Shown: positions 1 to 9,711, counted from the first letter of the stretch. The stretch: 64,000 bases of DNA from Nonomuraea gerenzanensis (GCF_020215645.1 NZ_CP084058.1:9796001-9860000); one strand, 5' to 3'. Notes: generated from the sequence alone by a model not told the origin. Numbers and translations are program-made.

Positions 1-103
1 GAAACGGTGAAACCCATGGTGCCGGCGACACCTCGGGTCCGAGCATGGCTCGGCGCGGGTGGACCCCGTGTGCCCCGTGATCCGCGCAGCCCGGTTGCTG
101 ACC

Positions 104-1270
104 CTACGCGCAGGTCTTCTTCTCAGGGGCGCAGAACTCGACCTCCGGGTAGCTCGCCGACGGCTTGTCGAGCAAGGGCTGCGGCTTCTTGCGCAGATGC
201 TGGTCGAAGAAGGCCACGACGTACCTGCGAGTGATGGCCATGGCACGAGCGCCGGGAATCTCGGCACCGTCCTCGATCCCGAGCTGATCGACCAGCACCC
301 CGAGGTCGGTGAAGGACAGGTGCACGGCTCCCGTCACGAGCAGCCAGCGCTTCCAGCCGTGCAGCCCCGCCCAGACACCCTCCCAGTTCGCGCCGGTGCC
401 GGGCCGGCCCGGCGTGTACGTGGCGGGCTTGCCCAGCAGCAGGAACGGCCGGGACAGCCCGGCTTCGGGCAGCGGGGTCTCGACGGTGCCGTCCACGTCG
501 ATGCCGGCCCGCAACCGGGAGTCGGCGGCCATGGCCGCGAGCGTGCTCGCACCGCCGGCGGACTGGCCGGACATGGCGATCCTGGCGGGGTCGATCAGCC
601 GCGCGTGCTTCCACTTCGGGTGCGCGCCGGTCAGCTCGTCCAGGACGAAGGAGACGTCGGCGGCCCGGCCCTGCTCCAGCTTCTTCCAGACGTCCGGGTC
701 CTTCTTCATCTCGCACGTGACGCAGGTCGTGACCCGCCCGTCGGGGAAGGTCTGCGCGACGTTCTCGTAGGTGTGGTCGACGGCGGCCACCACGTACCCC
801 CTGCTCGCCAGCTCCTCGGCCAGGCCGGTCAGCTCGGACCTGGGCTTGCTGTGCCCCGGGGAGAGCACGACGAGGGGCAGGCTGCGCGCGCGTCCCGCAG
901 GGCGGGCGTCGGTGAAGGCGTGGGTGCGCACCTTGCTCAGCGTGTCGGCCGGGATGCCGGTGATGCCGCCGTCCTTGAGAAGCAGCTCGGACTCCTTGGG
1001 CGTCATGTACTGCGCGCGGTGACGGCCAGGCGCCTTGGCCGGGTACCACAGCGAGACCATGAGCTCGCGCGCCTTGACACCGGGCACCCAGGGGTCGGGG
1101 CGCGAGGTGTCCTTGAGGTGCAGGGACGTGGTGCCGACCGGCCGCGAGCCGGTGGGCTTGGGCAGGTGCAGCTCAGCGGCGGCCGAGGCGGACGCGGAGG
1201 ACGAGGCCGGGCCGAGGCTGGTGGCGGCCATGACGGCGACGAGCCCGGTAACAGCGATCAGGTGACTCAT
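104..1270 (-). CDS. Secreted alpha/beta hydrolase, PAF-acetylhydrolase/lipase-like
   Basis: This 388-residue protein is probably an exported serine esterase or lipase. The first ~30 residues form a signal peptide with an Ala/Ser-rich cleavage region, so it should act outside the membrane. After an N-terminal strand region (LMVSLWYPA) comes a PAF-acetylhydrolase-type core with the nucleophile elbow GQSAGG (GxSxG) near residue 215. The GHS of the oxyanion region (VLSPGHS) is near residue 140, and a late His in GAVHLSFTD is a candidate catalytic His. The substrate cannot be read from sequence. The ATG at 1270 is the first start of the frame and begins the signal peptide directly. A strong palindrome lies 22 bp upstream. 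Family assignment is confident; specificity is unknown. Confidence 0.85.
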   Translation of the reverse strand: MSHLIAVTGLVAVMAATSLGPASSSASASAAAELHLPKPTGSRPVGTTSLHLKDTSRPDPWVPGVKARELMVSLWYPAKAPGRHRAQYMTPKESELLLKDGGITGIPADTLSKVRTHAFTDARPAGRARSLPLVVLSPGHSKPRSELTGLAEELASRGYVVAAVDHTYENVAQTFPDGRVTTCVTCEMKKDPDVWKKLEQGRAADVSFVLDELTGAHPKWKHARLIDPARIAMSGQSAGGASTLAAMAADSRLRAGIDVDGTVETPLPEAGLSRPFLLLGKPATYTPGRPGTGANWEGVWAGLHGWKRWLLVTGAVHLSFTDLGVLVDQLGIEDGAEIPGARAMAITRRYVVAFFDQHLRKKPQPLLDKPSASYPEVEFCAPEKKTCA

Positions 1271-1280
1271 GCCGAGTGAC

Positions 1281-1312
1281 TATACGCTAAGGGTATACGC
1301 TTGATGTATACC
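1281..1312. promoter_or_regulatory. Operator-like inverted repeat upstream of the hydrolase
   Basis: GGTATAC (1292-1298) and GTATACC (1306-1312) are a perfect inverted repeat with a 7-bp spacer. The octamer TATACGCT occurs twice, at 1281 and 1294. This is the most AT-rich stretch of the neighbourhood and sits just upstream of the hydrolase start at 1270. It has the size of a TetR- or GntR-type operator; the cognate regulator is not evident. Confidence 0.5.
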
Positions 1313-1380
1313 GCCTTCTACAGTTGAGGAGCTTTGATCACGGTCGGTCTCGATCAAACCGGGCCGCTTATGCGCCCTGA

Positions 1381-2016
1381 CCCTGCGCGGCGCTGGCCGG
1401 CTCGAACCAGGTGGCCGAGATCGACCCCTGCACCTTCAGCATCAAGCGCCGGATCGACCTGCCCGGCCATCCCTGCCCGATCTCCCTGGCTCTGACCGGC
1501 GAACGGCTGTGGGTGGGCTACGGCTGTTCGGCGCGTTCGAGGGCGGCTTCCTCGCTCTCGACCTGGCGGCGACCTCCGCCCGCTCCCACCCCGCGCGGCA
1601 CGATCGACGGCGGGACGCACGACCATTCGGAGGTACGGGACCTCGTGCTCACCTCCGACGGAACCCGGGTGATCTCGGCGTTCGACACCCCGTACCGGTT
1701 CGACACCTGGGACACCACGACCCTGTCCCGGACCGGCCACTACGGCCGGCACCACGAGGCGTTCCCCACAGGACTGGCGATCAGCCCGGACGACACCCAC
1801 GTCGCCGGCGGCCGTGACGGGAACACCGATGTCACGGTCTACGACGCGGCGACCGGCGCGCCGGTCTTCTCCGAGGACGCCCCGGCGGGCAGATTCGTCA
1901 CGGGCGGGCTCGCGTTCTCGGGCACGAGCCTCTACGCCCTGCTGAGAGGGGCCGGGGACCGGCTGCGCCTGCGGCGGATCGAGGACGTCACCCCCGCCCC
2001 GGCGCCGCCGGCCTGA
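1381..2016 (+). pseudogene. Broken YncE/WD40-like beta-propeller gene
   Basis: The frame encodes beta-propeller-style sequence (VAEIDP, a potential start GTG at 1411, then HPCPISLAL, RLWVGYG, RDLVLTSDGTRVISA, GLAISPDDTHVAGG). Two things show decay. Coding-like sequence (LAGSNQ) continues upstream of the GTG and then meets a stop at 1378-1380 with no start, so the 5' end is lost. Between about 1515 and 1600 the best propeller sequence (FGAFEGGFLALDLA) lies in the +1 frame and then returns to the original frame at TPRGTIDGG, which implies compensating indels. Intact relatives are surface or periplasmic repeat proteins of several hundred residues. Confidence 0.6.
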
Positions 2017-2020
2017 CCGA

Positions 2021-2302
2021 TCACCCCAGGGAGTCGAGCCGCTTGCGCCCCTTGTCCGTCAGCGACGCCAGGTGCACCCCCACGCCGAAGGTGGTCAAGC
2101 CCGACCTGGCCGCCTTCGTGAACTCCGCGACCACCGACTCCGACGGGAACTCCTTGACCAGGACGTCATAGGCCGCGAATCCGTGGTCGCGGATGGCGGC
2201 GAGGACCATGTCCGTGTTCAGCTCGGAATGTTCCACGATCTCCTCCAGCAGGGTCGCCTTGCCCTTCACCATCCCACCGTCCGGCGAGACCTGCCATCCC
2301 AT
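2021..2302 (-). CDS. Small hypothetical protein
   Basis: I do not recognise this 93-residue protein. It is soluble, charged and predicted mostly helical (LLEEIVEH, MVLAAIRDHGF), with no membrane segment. An open frame runs back to a TTG at 2365. I chose the ATG at 2302 because it has a good Shine-Dalgarno sequence (GGGGAAG, 2309-2315), whereas the upstream starts have none. The longer version would overlap the ribosome site of the divergent gene at 2378. It is transcribed away from that gene, and a 22-bp palindrome lies in the 75-bp interval between them. Confidence 0.6.
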   Translation of the reverse strand: MGWQVSPDGGMVKGKATLLEEIVEHSELNTDMVLAAIRDHGFAAYDVLVKEFPSESVVAEFTKAARSGLTTFGVGVHLASLTDKGRKRLDSLG

Positions 2303-2341
2303 GAGGACTTCCCCGCGGCCGGGACGCGCCACTGCTACAGT

Positions 2342-2363
2342 GATCGACTCCATCGAGTCGATC
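2342..2363. promoter_or_regulatory. Palindrome between divergent genes
   Basis: GATCGACTC (2342-2350) and GAGTCGATC (2355-2363) form a perfect 9-bp inverted repeat with a 4-bp spacer. It is just upstream of the Shine-Dalgarno sequence AAGGAGG of the gene at 2378 and between two divergent starts. It could be a shared operator or a hairpin in the 5' leader of either transcript. Confidence 0.45.
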
Positions 2364-2377
2364 AAGGAGGAAGGACG

Positions 2378-2899
2378 ATGAACCGATCGAACGCCTTACG
2401 CATCGGACGCTCGGCACTGGCGGTCGCGGGAGCCGTCACGCTGATCGCCGTCGCGTCCCCCGCACTCGCCGCCCAGAAGGCCACGCTGGGGCCGTACGGG
2501 TACGGCAGCCTGAAGCTCGGCATGAGCACCGCGAAGGCCAAGGCGACCGGCAGGCTCATCCGCAAACCGGCGGGCGACCACGCCGGGTGCACGGGCTGGG
2601 ACCTGAAGGAGAAGCCGTACGGCGAGTACCAGGTCGGGGCGATCATCTCCAAGAAGTACGGGCTCACCATGATCGTCGCGCATGCCGGCATGAAGACGCC
2701 CAAGGGCATCGGCTTCGGCTCCACCAGGGCCCAGCTCAAGGCCGCCTACCCCGACCTGCGGCGCGGCCCGGGAGGCTTCCCCACCGCTAGCGTGCCCGGT
2801 AACAAGAAGGCCTATTACCTCTTCTACGTGTCCCGCACGGACAACCGGGTCGCCGGGATGTCGCTGGTACTCGCCAAGCACGACTGCCGCAAGTACTGA
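2378..2899 (+). CDS. Secreted hypothetical protein
   Basis: This 173-residue protein has a clear Sec signal peptide ending near SPALAAQ (about residue 31). The mature part begins GPYGYGSLKLGMSTAKAKATG. This pattern (a short strand followed by LGMS and a helix) resembles small actinobacterial exported domains that contain FGM/LGMS repeats, and the same theme recurs at GIGFGSTRAQLKAAYP. Two cysteines (CTGWD, HDC) may pair. The ATG is preceded by AAGGAGGAAGG. No enzymatic motif is visible, and the function is unknown. Confidence 0.75.
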   Translation: MNRSNALRIGRSALAVAGAVTLIAVASPALAAQKATLGPYGYGSLKLGMSTAKAKATGRLIRKPAGDHAGCTGWDLKEKPYGEYQVGAIISKKYGLTMIVAHAGMKTPKGIGFGSTRAQLKAAYPDLRRGPGGFPTASVPGNKKAYYLFYVSRTDNRVAGMSLVLAKHDCRKY

Positions 2900-2919
2900 A
2901 GCGCCCGTGAGCCGCGGCC

Positions 2920-4164
2920 TCAGCGCAGGGGGTCGAAGTCGGCCAGGGCTTCCGGCTGCTTGCCGGTGGTGATCCACTCGGCCAGCAGCCGGCCGGTGAT
3001 CGGGCCGTGCGCCAGGCCCCACATGCCGTGCCCGCCCGCCACGTACACGGTGGGCGCCACCGTCCTGCCGATGAGCGGCCGACCGTCCGAGGTGATCGGG
3101 CGCGGCCCCACCCAGGCGTCGGTCCGCTCGTCCCAGCGCACGCCCCGCAGCAGGGGACGGACGGAGGCGATGATGGCCTCCAGGCGGGCGGGCACCTGCG
3201 GCGCGTCCGGGTCGCGGAACTCCATCGTGCCCGCCACCCGCAGCCCGCCCCGGTAGGGGGTGCAGGCGACCCGGACATCGGGCAGGTAGAGCGGGCCGGG
3301 GACGGGATGGTCGACCGGCACCGTGAAGGAGTAGCCGCGACCCGCCCGCACCGGCACGCGCACGCCCCACTGCCTGGCCAGGCGGGGCAGCCAGGCGCCG
3401 GTGGCGAGCACCACGGCGTCGGCGGACAGCATGGTGCCCTTGGCCGAGCGGACGACCGCCTTGCGGTCGTCGGTGCGCACCTCGTCGACCTCGAACGCGT
3501 ACAGGGTCGCGCCCCGCCGCATGACCGCCTCGCCGAGGGCGTGCACGAAGGCGCCCGGGTCGACGTAACGCTGCCCGCCGATGCGCACCCCCGCGCCCAG
3601 CTCCCCGCCGGCGAGCGGGACCTGCTCGGCGAGCCCGTCCCGGTCCAGCACGGTGTGCTCGACGTGCTGCCCGACCTGCTGGAGCCTGCGCAGCTCGCGC
3701 AGCAGGCCCTCGGCCTGCCGTGAGGTGCGGAACGCGGCCGTGATCGGCGCGTCGACGACCGGGGCGGACACGCCGTTGCGGGCGAGCACCTCGTACGCCT
3801 CGACGCACTCCTCGTTGAGCGGCAGGTTGGCCCGCGCGGCCCGGGTCCAGGAGCGCCAGCCGCTGTTGGCGGCGAAGCGGGTCAGGAACCTCCAGAGCCC
3901 GGGGTCGAGGCGGGCCGGCACGTACAGCGGCGCGGCCGGGTCGAGCAGCGAGCGCAGGCCGTAACGCAGCACGGCGGGCTCGTTCAGCGGGATGGCCAGG
4001 CCCGGCGCGACCCAGCCCGCGTTGCCCCAGGACGCGCCGGCCGCCACGCCCGCGCGGTCCACCACGTCCACCTGGACCCCGCGCTCCTGCAGGAACCAGG
4101 CGGTCGACAGGCCCACGATGCCGGCGCCCACCACGATCACCGAGCGCGGCCAGTTCCCGGCCAT
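2920..4164 (-). CDS. FAD-dependent amine/D-amino-acid oxidoreductase (DadA/DAO family)
   Basis: This 414-residue flavoprotein belongs to the glycine/D-amino-acid oxidase fold. The N-terminus carries the ADP-binding Rossmann motif (IVVGAGIVGLSTAWFL) and an acidic strand end (VDVVDRA). GNAGWVAPGLAIPL and the C-terminal GLRVAGTMEFRD and YVAGGHGMWGLAHGP are typical of DadA-type dehydrogenases, which deaminate D-amino acids at the membrane. I start it at the ATG at 4164, preceded by GGAGGTGG, rather than at an upstream in-frame start that adds a non-conserved tail. A PucR-type regulator lies just upstream in the same orientation and may respond to its substrate. The exact substrate is not determined. 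Confidence 0.85.
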   Translation of the reverse strand: MAGNWPRSVIVVGAGIVGLSTAWFLQERGVQVDVVDRAGVAAGASWGNAGWVAPGLAIPLNEPAVLRYGLRSLLDPAAPLYVPARLDPGLWRFLTRFAANSGWRSWTRAARANLPLNEECVEAYEVLARNGVSAPVVDAPITAAFRTSRQAEGLLRELRRLQQVGQHVEHTVLDRDGLAEQVPLAGGELGAGVRIGGQRYVDPGAFVHALGEAVMRRGATLYAFEVDEVRTDDRKAVVRSAKGTMLSADAVVLATGAWLPRLARQWGVRVPVRAGRGYSFTVPVDHPVPGPLYLPDVRVACTPYRGGLRVAGTMEFRDPDAPQVPARLEAIIASVRPLLRGVRWDERTDAWVGPRPITSDGRPLIGRTVAPTVYVAGGHGMWGLAHGPITGRLLAEWITTGKQPEALADFDPLR

Positions 4165-4291
4165 GTCCCCACCTCCAGGTACGAATGCCGATGTCCCGGA
4201 CAGCATGGCCCGGGGGCCGACCTGCGGCGTTGTCGGCGGACGACAATCGCGGCGCCGCCGTTGTGCCGCCGGCACAACGGCCCGGCCCGGG

Positions 4292-5968
4292 TCAGGTGCC
4301 CGGCTCGTCCTCGACGGCCGCGAGCATGATGGTCATGGCCAGGCGCTGCCGGGCGTCGGCGAGGTCCAGCGGGGTGAGCTCGCCCAGCTTGCGCAGCCGG
4401 TTGCGTACGGTGTTGGGGTGCACGCCGAGGCGTTCGGCGGCCACGGCGGGATCGCCCTGCGACTCCAGCCAGGCGCGCAGCGTGGCGACGAAACGCGTGC
4501 CGTGGCGGGCGTCGTGCCGCAGCAGCGTGGAGACCGGTCCGCGGGCCGGGGTCCGGCCGGTGCGCACGGCGGCGCGCAGCCGTCGCAGCAGGATGTCGTC
4601 CCAGGAATCGTCGTAGGCGGGCGGGAGGTCGTGGGGCCGGCTCTCGTGCAGCGCCAGGCATTCGTCGGCCTCCTGGCGGCCGGCCGGCAGCTCCGCGGCC
4701 TCCGCGGGGGCGCCGATCCCGGCCGCGACGCGTACCTGGGCGGGCAGCTCGGCGGCCAGCGCGGAGATCCACCTCCGCGCCGCGTCGGCCTGCTCGGCGG
4801 GCAGGACGGTGTAGAGCGTGTCCCCCAGCAACGCGCTGCGGCCCGGCCTGGACCAGCCGAACCCGGTGGTGGCCTGCTCGAAGGCCAGCAGCAGCGCGGC
4901 GTGCCGATCACCGCCTACGCGCCGGCCGCCGGCAGGGCGCCGATCACCGTCGGCGTGCTGGTCGCCGTCGGCGTGTGCGCGTACCGCGACCACCCGCAAC
5001 GGCTGTGGCGCCAGTCCCAGCCGGCTGATCACCGTGACGGCGTCGGCGCCGCCCTCCAGCAGCCGGATGATCAGGTCGGACTCCACCTGCCGCTCCAGAT
5101 CGGCGCTGGCCCGCGACCGCAGCAGGTGCAACGCGACGGTGTGCGCGCCATCGGCCAGGGCACGCCGGTGGGCACCGGCCGGCGGTCGCTCGCAGGTCAC
5201 CCACACCGAGCCGAGCAACTCCCGACCGGCCCGTACCGGCACCACCGTCCGCGCCGTCAGACCGTGCTCGGGGTCGGCGGGCACGAACACGGGATCGTCC
5301 GCCGCCGCCAGCCGGTCGAAGACCCCCCGCCGCTGGAACAGCTCGCGCAACCGGTCGGGCACCCGGCGGGCGAGGATGGTCTCCAGCCGGGCAGGATCGC
5401 CCGCCTGCTGGGAACGGGAGTAGGCCAGCACCCGCGAGTGCCGGTCCTCGATGGTCACCGCTCCCCCGAGGGTGTCGGCGAGGCTGTCGGCCAGGGCGAA
5501 CAGGTCGGTCGGCCCCCGCCCGGAGGCGGTCTCACGACTCTCCAGCACCAGCCCGTACACCACCCCGGCGAGCTGGCTCCACGGGATCGCGGGGTCGGCC
5601 AGCAGCACCGCCACCTGGTGCCGGTCACCGAGCGCGGCGGCCTGCCGGTCCAGATCGGCGCCGCTCGCCGCCGCGTCGCCGGAGCCACCGTCGGCGCCGC
5701 TCCCGGCCGCGTCACCAGAGCCGCCGTCGGCGCCGGACGGGGCGGGCCGGACCAGGACGGCCTTGGCCTTGGCCGCGACGGCGCACCGCACCGCCTCGGC
5801 GATCGAGCCGGTGCCGATGGCCAGGAGCAGATCACCCGTGACATGCCGGCCGGCGGTGTCGGGCACGGCCACGCCGTGCAGCCACGCGGCGCGGGCCTCG
5901 GGCCGGTTGCACAGCCGCACGCCGTACCCGCCGAGCACGTTCACCAGGCGATCCAGTGTGATCATCAT
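4292..5968 (-). CDS. PucR/CdaR-family transcriptional regulator
   Basis: This 558-residue regulator has the usual PucR order. An N-terminal purine-catabolism-type domain (LLAIGTGS and KAKAVLVRP, residues ~1-150) is followed by a GGDEF-like middle region. The C-terminal helix-turn-helix comes last (PAVAAERLGVHPNTVRNRLRKLGELT, about 510-540), in which LGVHPNTVRNRL is diagnostic. Residues ~90-120 contain a short repeated block (DGGSGDAAGSGA), probably a flexible linker. PucR proteins usually activate nitrogen or amino-acid catabolism in response to a metabolite. The flavoprotein gene downstream (127 bp away, same strand) is the natural candidate target. Confidence 0.88.
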   Translation of the reverse strand: MMITLDRLVNVLGGYGVRLCNRPEARAAWLHGVAVPDTAGRHVTGDLLLAIGTGSIAEAVRCAVAAKAKAVLVRPAPSGADGGSGDAAGSGADGGSGDAAASGADLDRQAAALGDRHQVAVLLADPAIPWSQLAGVVYGLVLESRETASGRGPTDLFALADSLADTLGGAVTIEDRHSRVLAYSRSQQAGDPARLETILARRVPDRLRELFQRRGVFDRLAAADDPVFVPADPEHGLTARTVVPVRAGRELLGSVWVTCERPPAGAHRRALADGAHTVALHLLRSRASADLERQVESDLIIRLLEGGADAVTVISRLGLAPQPLRVVAVRAHADGDQHADGDRRPAGGRRVGGDRHAALLLAFEQATTGFGWSRPGRSALLGDTLYTVLPAEQADAARRWISALAAELPAQVRVAAGIGAPAEAAELPAGRQEADECLALHESRPHDLPPAYDDSWDDILLRRLRAAVRTGRTPARGPVSTLLRHDARHGTRFVATLRAWLESQGDPAVAAERLGVHPNTVRNRLRKLGELTPLDLADARQRLAMTIMLAAVEDEPGT

Positions 5969-5987
5969 CAGCTTCCATGGAGAAGGG

Positions 5988-6010
5988 AGGGGCAGGGGTG
6001 TCCTGCCCCT
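5988..6010 (-). terminator. Hairpin downstream of the DksA-like gene
   Basis: AGGGGCAGG (5988-5996) and CCTGCCCCT (6002-6010) form a perfect 9-bp stem with a 5-nt loop, 9 bp past the stop of the gene ending at 6019. It has no T-run. It separates that gene from the PucR gene downstream on the same strand. Confidence 0.5.
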
Positions 6011-6018
6011 CCGTGGGG

Positions 6019-6360
6019 TCAGGCGGCCTCGTGCCGCCGCTGGCAGTCGATGCAGGTGCGCGCCAGCGGCCGGATCTCCAGCCGTTCGAACGGGATGGCC
6101 GCCTCACAGTGCGCGCAGCGGCCGTAGGTGCCGGCCGCCAGCCGGTCAAAGGCGTGGGACAACTCGGCGACCGCACGCTCGGCGGCGGCGACCGAGGCGA
6201 CCAGCTCCTGCCAGGTGCCGTCGCCGCCGTTGCTGTCGCGCTCCTGCTCGCGCAGCTCGTCCAGGTGTCGTCTGCGCTGTTCGAGCTGCTCCTGCAGGTC
6301 CTCGCGCAGCGACTGCAGCTGCACGGCGCTGAGGTGGATGCTCGTACGGTGCTCGCTCAT
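6019..6360 (-). CDS. DksA/TraR-family zinc-finger protein
   Basis: The protein has 113 residues. The first ~60 form a charged coiled coil (LQSLREDLQEQLEQRRRHLDELREQE). The C-terminus holds a four-cysteine zinc finger, CAHC and CIDC about 20 residues apart, as in DksA/TraR. Such proteins bind the secondary channel of RNA polymerase and modify promoter responses, often in stress. The tip between the helices is short, and I do not see the paired DksA-tip aspartates, so it may be a TraR-like variant. The start at 6360 follows AAGGAA, and the upstream frame lacks conservation. Confidence 0.82.
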   Translation of the reverse strand: MSEHRTSIHLSAVQLQSLREDLQEQLEQRRRHLDELREQERDSNGGDGTWQELVASVAAAERAVAELSHAFDRLAAGTYGRCAHCEAAIPFERLEIRPLARTCIDCQRRHEAA

Positions 6361-6476
6361 GATCAGTGGTTCCTTTCTGGGACGGTACGCGTCAGGAAGC
6401 TTCGGCGGGCGTGGGCCCGCGAGGTGGTGCGCCAGGTCGGGCGCGTCAACGGAGCGGTGCGCCGGATGCAGGCGTG

Positions 6477-7253
6477 TCAGCGGACCGGCGGGGCGGGGTC
6501 GCCTGCCAGGTCCGGTCGCAGGCACAGCCGCATCAATCCGCGGACGATGGCGTACTGCGGCTCAGGCGCCGCGGTGACCGGTGCCCGCAGCGCGGCGCGC
6601 AACCGGCGCAGTAAGTGCACGTGGTGCGCGCCGCCCCCGGTGATCACCAGGCCAAGGGCACGGACGGCCGGACGGGCGGCGGCCGGCAGGCGGCGGAGCA
6701 GCCCCGCCGTCATGTCGACCACGCTCTCCAGCGCCGCCGCCGTCGGCCCCGCGCCGGTGGTGGTGCTGAGCTGGAGGCTGACCGCGTCGCTGACGCCCCC
6801 GTCCCGCAGGACGACGGCCTCGACGATGCCCGCTCCGACGTCCAGCAGGAGCCGGGGACGGCCACCGAGCACGTCCAGACCGGCGCCGACGGCGGCCGCG
6901 AGCGGCTCCTCCACCAGGACCACCTCGCATCCGGCGATCCCCGCGACCGCCGCGCGGACCGCCGCGCGGTCGCCCGCCGACGCCGCCACCGGCACTCCGG
7001 CCAGCACCCGCTCCAGCGGCCGGCTGTCGTAGAGCCGCGTGTCGCGCAACGCCAGCCGCACCAGCCGCACGCAGGCTCCCGGGTCGGCCACCATGCCGTG
7101 GCGGACCGGCCGCACCACGTCCACCTCACCGGCGGCGGACGAGCGCCGCACGACCACCGACGGCCGGTCGGCGATGGCCTGCCCGCCCAGGATCAGCGCG
7201 CGCGTGCGAGCAGTTCCCAGGTCCAGCGCCGCGAACCGCCGCGACGCGCTCAT
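6477..7253 (-). CDS. Short MreB/actin-like ATPase
   Basis: This 258-residue protein has the actin/Hsp70 ATPase signature. Phosphate-1 is LDLGTARTRALI at the N-terminus, connect-1 is PLAAAVGAGLDV, phosphate-2 is LLLDVGAGIVEAVVL, and the adenosine motif is GLVITGGGAHH near the C-terminus. MreB proteins are about 340 residues, so this one is shorter; several MreB motifs (HGMVAD in the N-terminal lobe) remain. It could be a paralogue adapted away from filament formation. I start it at the ATG at 7253. It follows no cell-shape genes here, and the DksA-like gene lies just downstream on the same strand. Confidence 0.75.
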   Translation of the reverse strand: MSASRRFAALDLGTARTRALILGGQAIADRPSVVVRRSSAAGEVDVVRPVRHGMVADPGACVRLVRLALRDTRLYDSRPLERVLAGVPVAASAGDRAAVRAAVAGIAGCEVVLVEEPLAAAVGAGLDVLGGRPRLLLDVGAGIVEAVVLRDGGVSDAVSLQLSTTTGAGPTAAALESVVDMTAGLLRRLPAAARPAVRALGLVITGGGAHHVHLLRRLRAALRAPVTAAPEPQYAIVRGLMRLCLRPDLAGDPAPPVR

Positions 7254-7568
7254 GCCGCGCCTCCGCGCGGACGCTGCCGCACTATGGGGAGGCGAACGTC
7301 GACGACGAGCATCACGATGATCAGCTCCTAGCTGAGGTCGAGGCAGGGGCGGCATGCGACAGCCGCCCCGCACATCCGACGGCCCGGGCGAACGGCGACT
7401 GCCGCTTGCCCTGCCGTGGAGAAGGTCAGGAAGTGTTGACGAGCGCACGATGCTCGCCCTGCCGGCGGACAGGTGGTGCAGCGTCCTCGAGCGCACGACA
7501 CGCCGAAGCAGCGGTCAGGAATGCACCGGCCGTGCGGTCAGGCTCTCCATCGCGCGCCGCCGGCCCAG

Positions 7569-7696
7569 CGAGAAACGCCGCCAGCGAAAAACGCCGCCCG
7601 CGAAGAACACCGACTGCCACGAACACCGCGTGCGAAGAAGACCGACTGCGAAGAAGACCGACTGCGAACGCCGACCCGGCGAAGACGCCGGCAGGC
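7569..7696. repeat. Degenerate 16-bp minisatellite
   Basis: About eight head-to-tail units of 16 bp (one of 15) resemble CGAAGAACACCGACTG. The units at 7633 and 7649 are identical (CGAAGAAGACCGACTG), the one at 7601 differs by one base, and those at 7569, 7585, 7617, 7665 and 7680 are diverged. The unit is not a multiple of three, so this is not a coding repeat. It fills part of the ~490 bp between the MreB-like gene and the next minus-strand gene, where I see no convincing gene. Confidence 0.7.
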
Positions 7697-7742
7697 GGAG
7701 CAGACGCAGGCTGAGCGAACGTCAGGCCCAGCAGACCGCGCG

Positions 7743-8165
7743 CTAGGCGATCGGCGGGCTCCGCGACCCCGCGATGCGATGCGCGAGCTGTTGCGGATCA
7801 CGCAGCAGATCCGCATCCGACCCCACCCACGACATCAGCGCCAGATGAGCGGGCTCACTCGGAAGGCTGCCACGCAACGGCCGCCACAACGACAGCACGT
7901 GATGCTCGCGCATGTTCCCGGCCTGCGGCGGCAGGCTGGACAGATCGGCGTCCTCCCCGCCCGGCACCCACATCTGCCCGACGGACGCCTGCGTGACCAC
8001 GGCCGAACCGCCACCACGCGCCTCACCCACGGCGCCGATCGACATCAACGCGATCAGGGACAGCAGAACGAGACCCACCACGCCGGTGAACGTGATGGAC
8101 CCCTGTGGTGTTCTCCACGGCCCCCGCATAGGCCCGACCATAGCCCAGCCTGCCGAAAAAGGCAT
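7743..8165 (-). CDS. Putative single-pass membrane protein, unknown
   Basis: This is a protein of about 140 residues with one hydrophobic segment (FTGVVGLVLLSLIALMSIGAV) near residue 45, followed by a soluble C-terminal part. I do not recognise a family. The start is uncertain: ATG codons at 8165, around 8141 and at 8129 are in frame, and none has a strong Shine-Dalgarno sequence. The one at 8129 would place the membrane segment close to the N-terminus. It is divergent from glutamate dehydrogenase, about 100 bp away. The coding call rests on the hydrophobic profile only. Confidence 0.45.
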   Translation of the reverse strand: MPFSAGWAMVGPMRGPWRTPQGSITFTGVVGLVLLSLIALMSIGAVGEARGGGSAVVTQASVGQMWVPGGEDADLSSLPPQAGNMREHHVLSLWRPLRGSLPSEPAHLALMSWVGSDADLLRDPQQLAHRIAGSRSPPIA

Positions 8166-8256
8166 GTCAGGCCGGTGGACGGGCGCGCCCACCCCCTGGG
8201 GGTGCCTTCTTCTCACAACCACCCGAACCGTAAAGTGAGGGCGATTGCACCAGTGA

Positions 8257-9612
<1,356 letters not shown>

Positions 9613-9678
9613 GGTCGAACGGTGTCGCGCCGCTTACGGAGGCCGGCGATGCCTCAGCCGACCCGCGTCCCGTGGCGG

Positions 9679-9711
9679 CGCCACCACGCCCACGCCCAGG
9701 GCGTGGTGGCG
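9679..9711 (+). terminator. gdhA: Hairpin after gdhA
   Basis: CGCCACCACGCC (9679-9690) and GGCGTGGTGGCG (9700-9711) form a perfect 12-bp stem with a 9-nt loop. It lies 67 bp after the gdhA stop. There is no T-run, which is common for actinobacterial terminators. Confidence 0.6.

Noticed and set aside
59..1279. A long plus-strand frame over the secreted hydrolase gene
   Set aside because: Antisense to a gene with a signal peptide and nucleophile motif; no coding signature of its own.
3992..6127. A ~700-codon plus-strand frame over the flavoprotein and PucR genes
   Set aside because: Antisense shadow with Gly/Arg/Gln-rich composition. The minus-strand genes have clear domains.
7569..7696. CRISPR array at the 16-bp repeats
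   Set aside because: Units are directly adjacent with no spacers and there are no cas genes.
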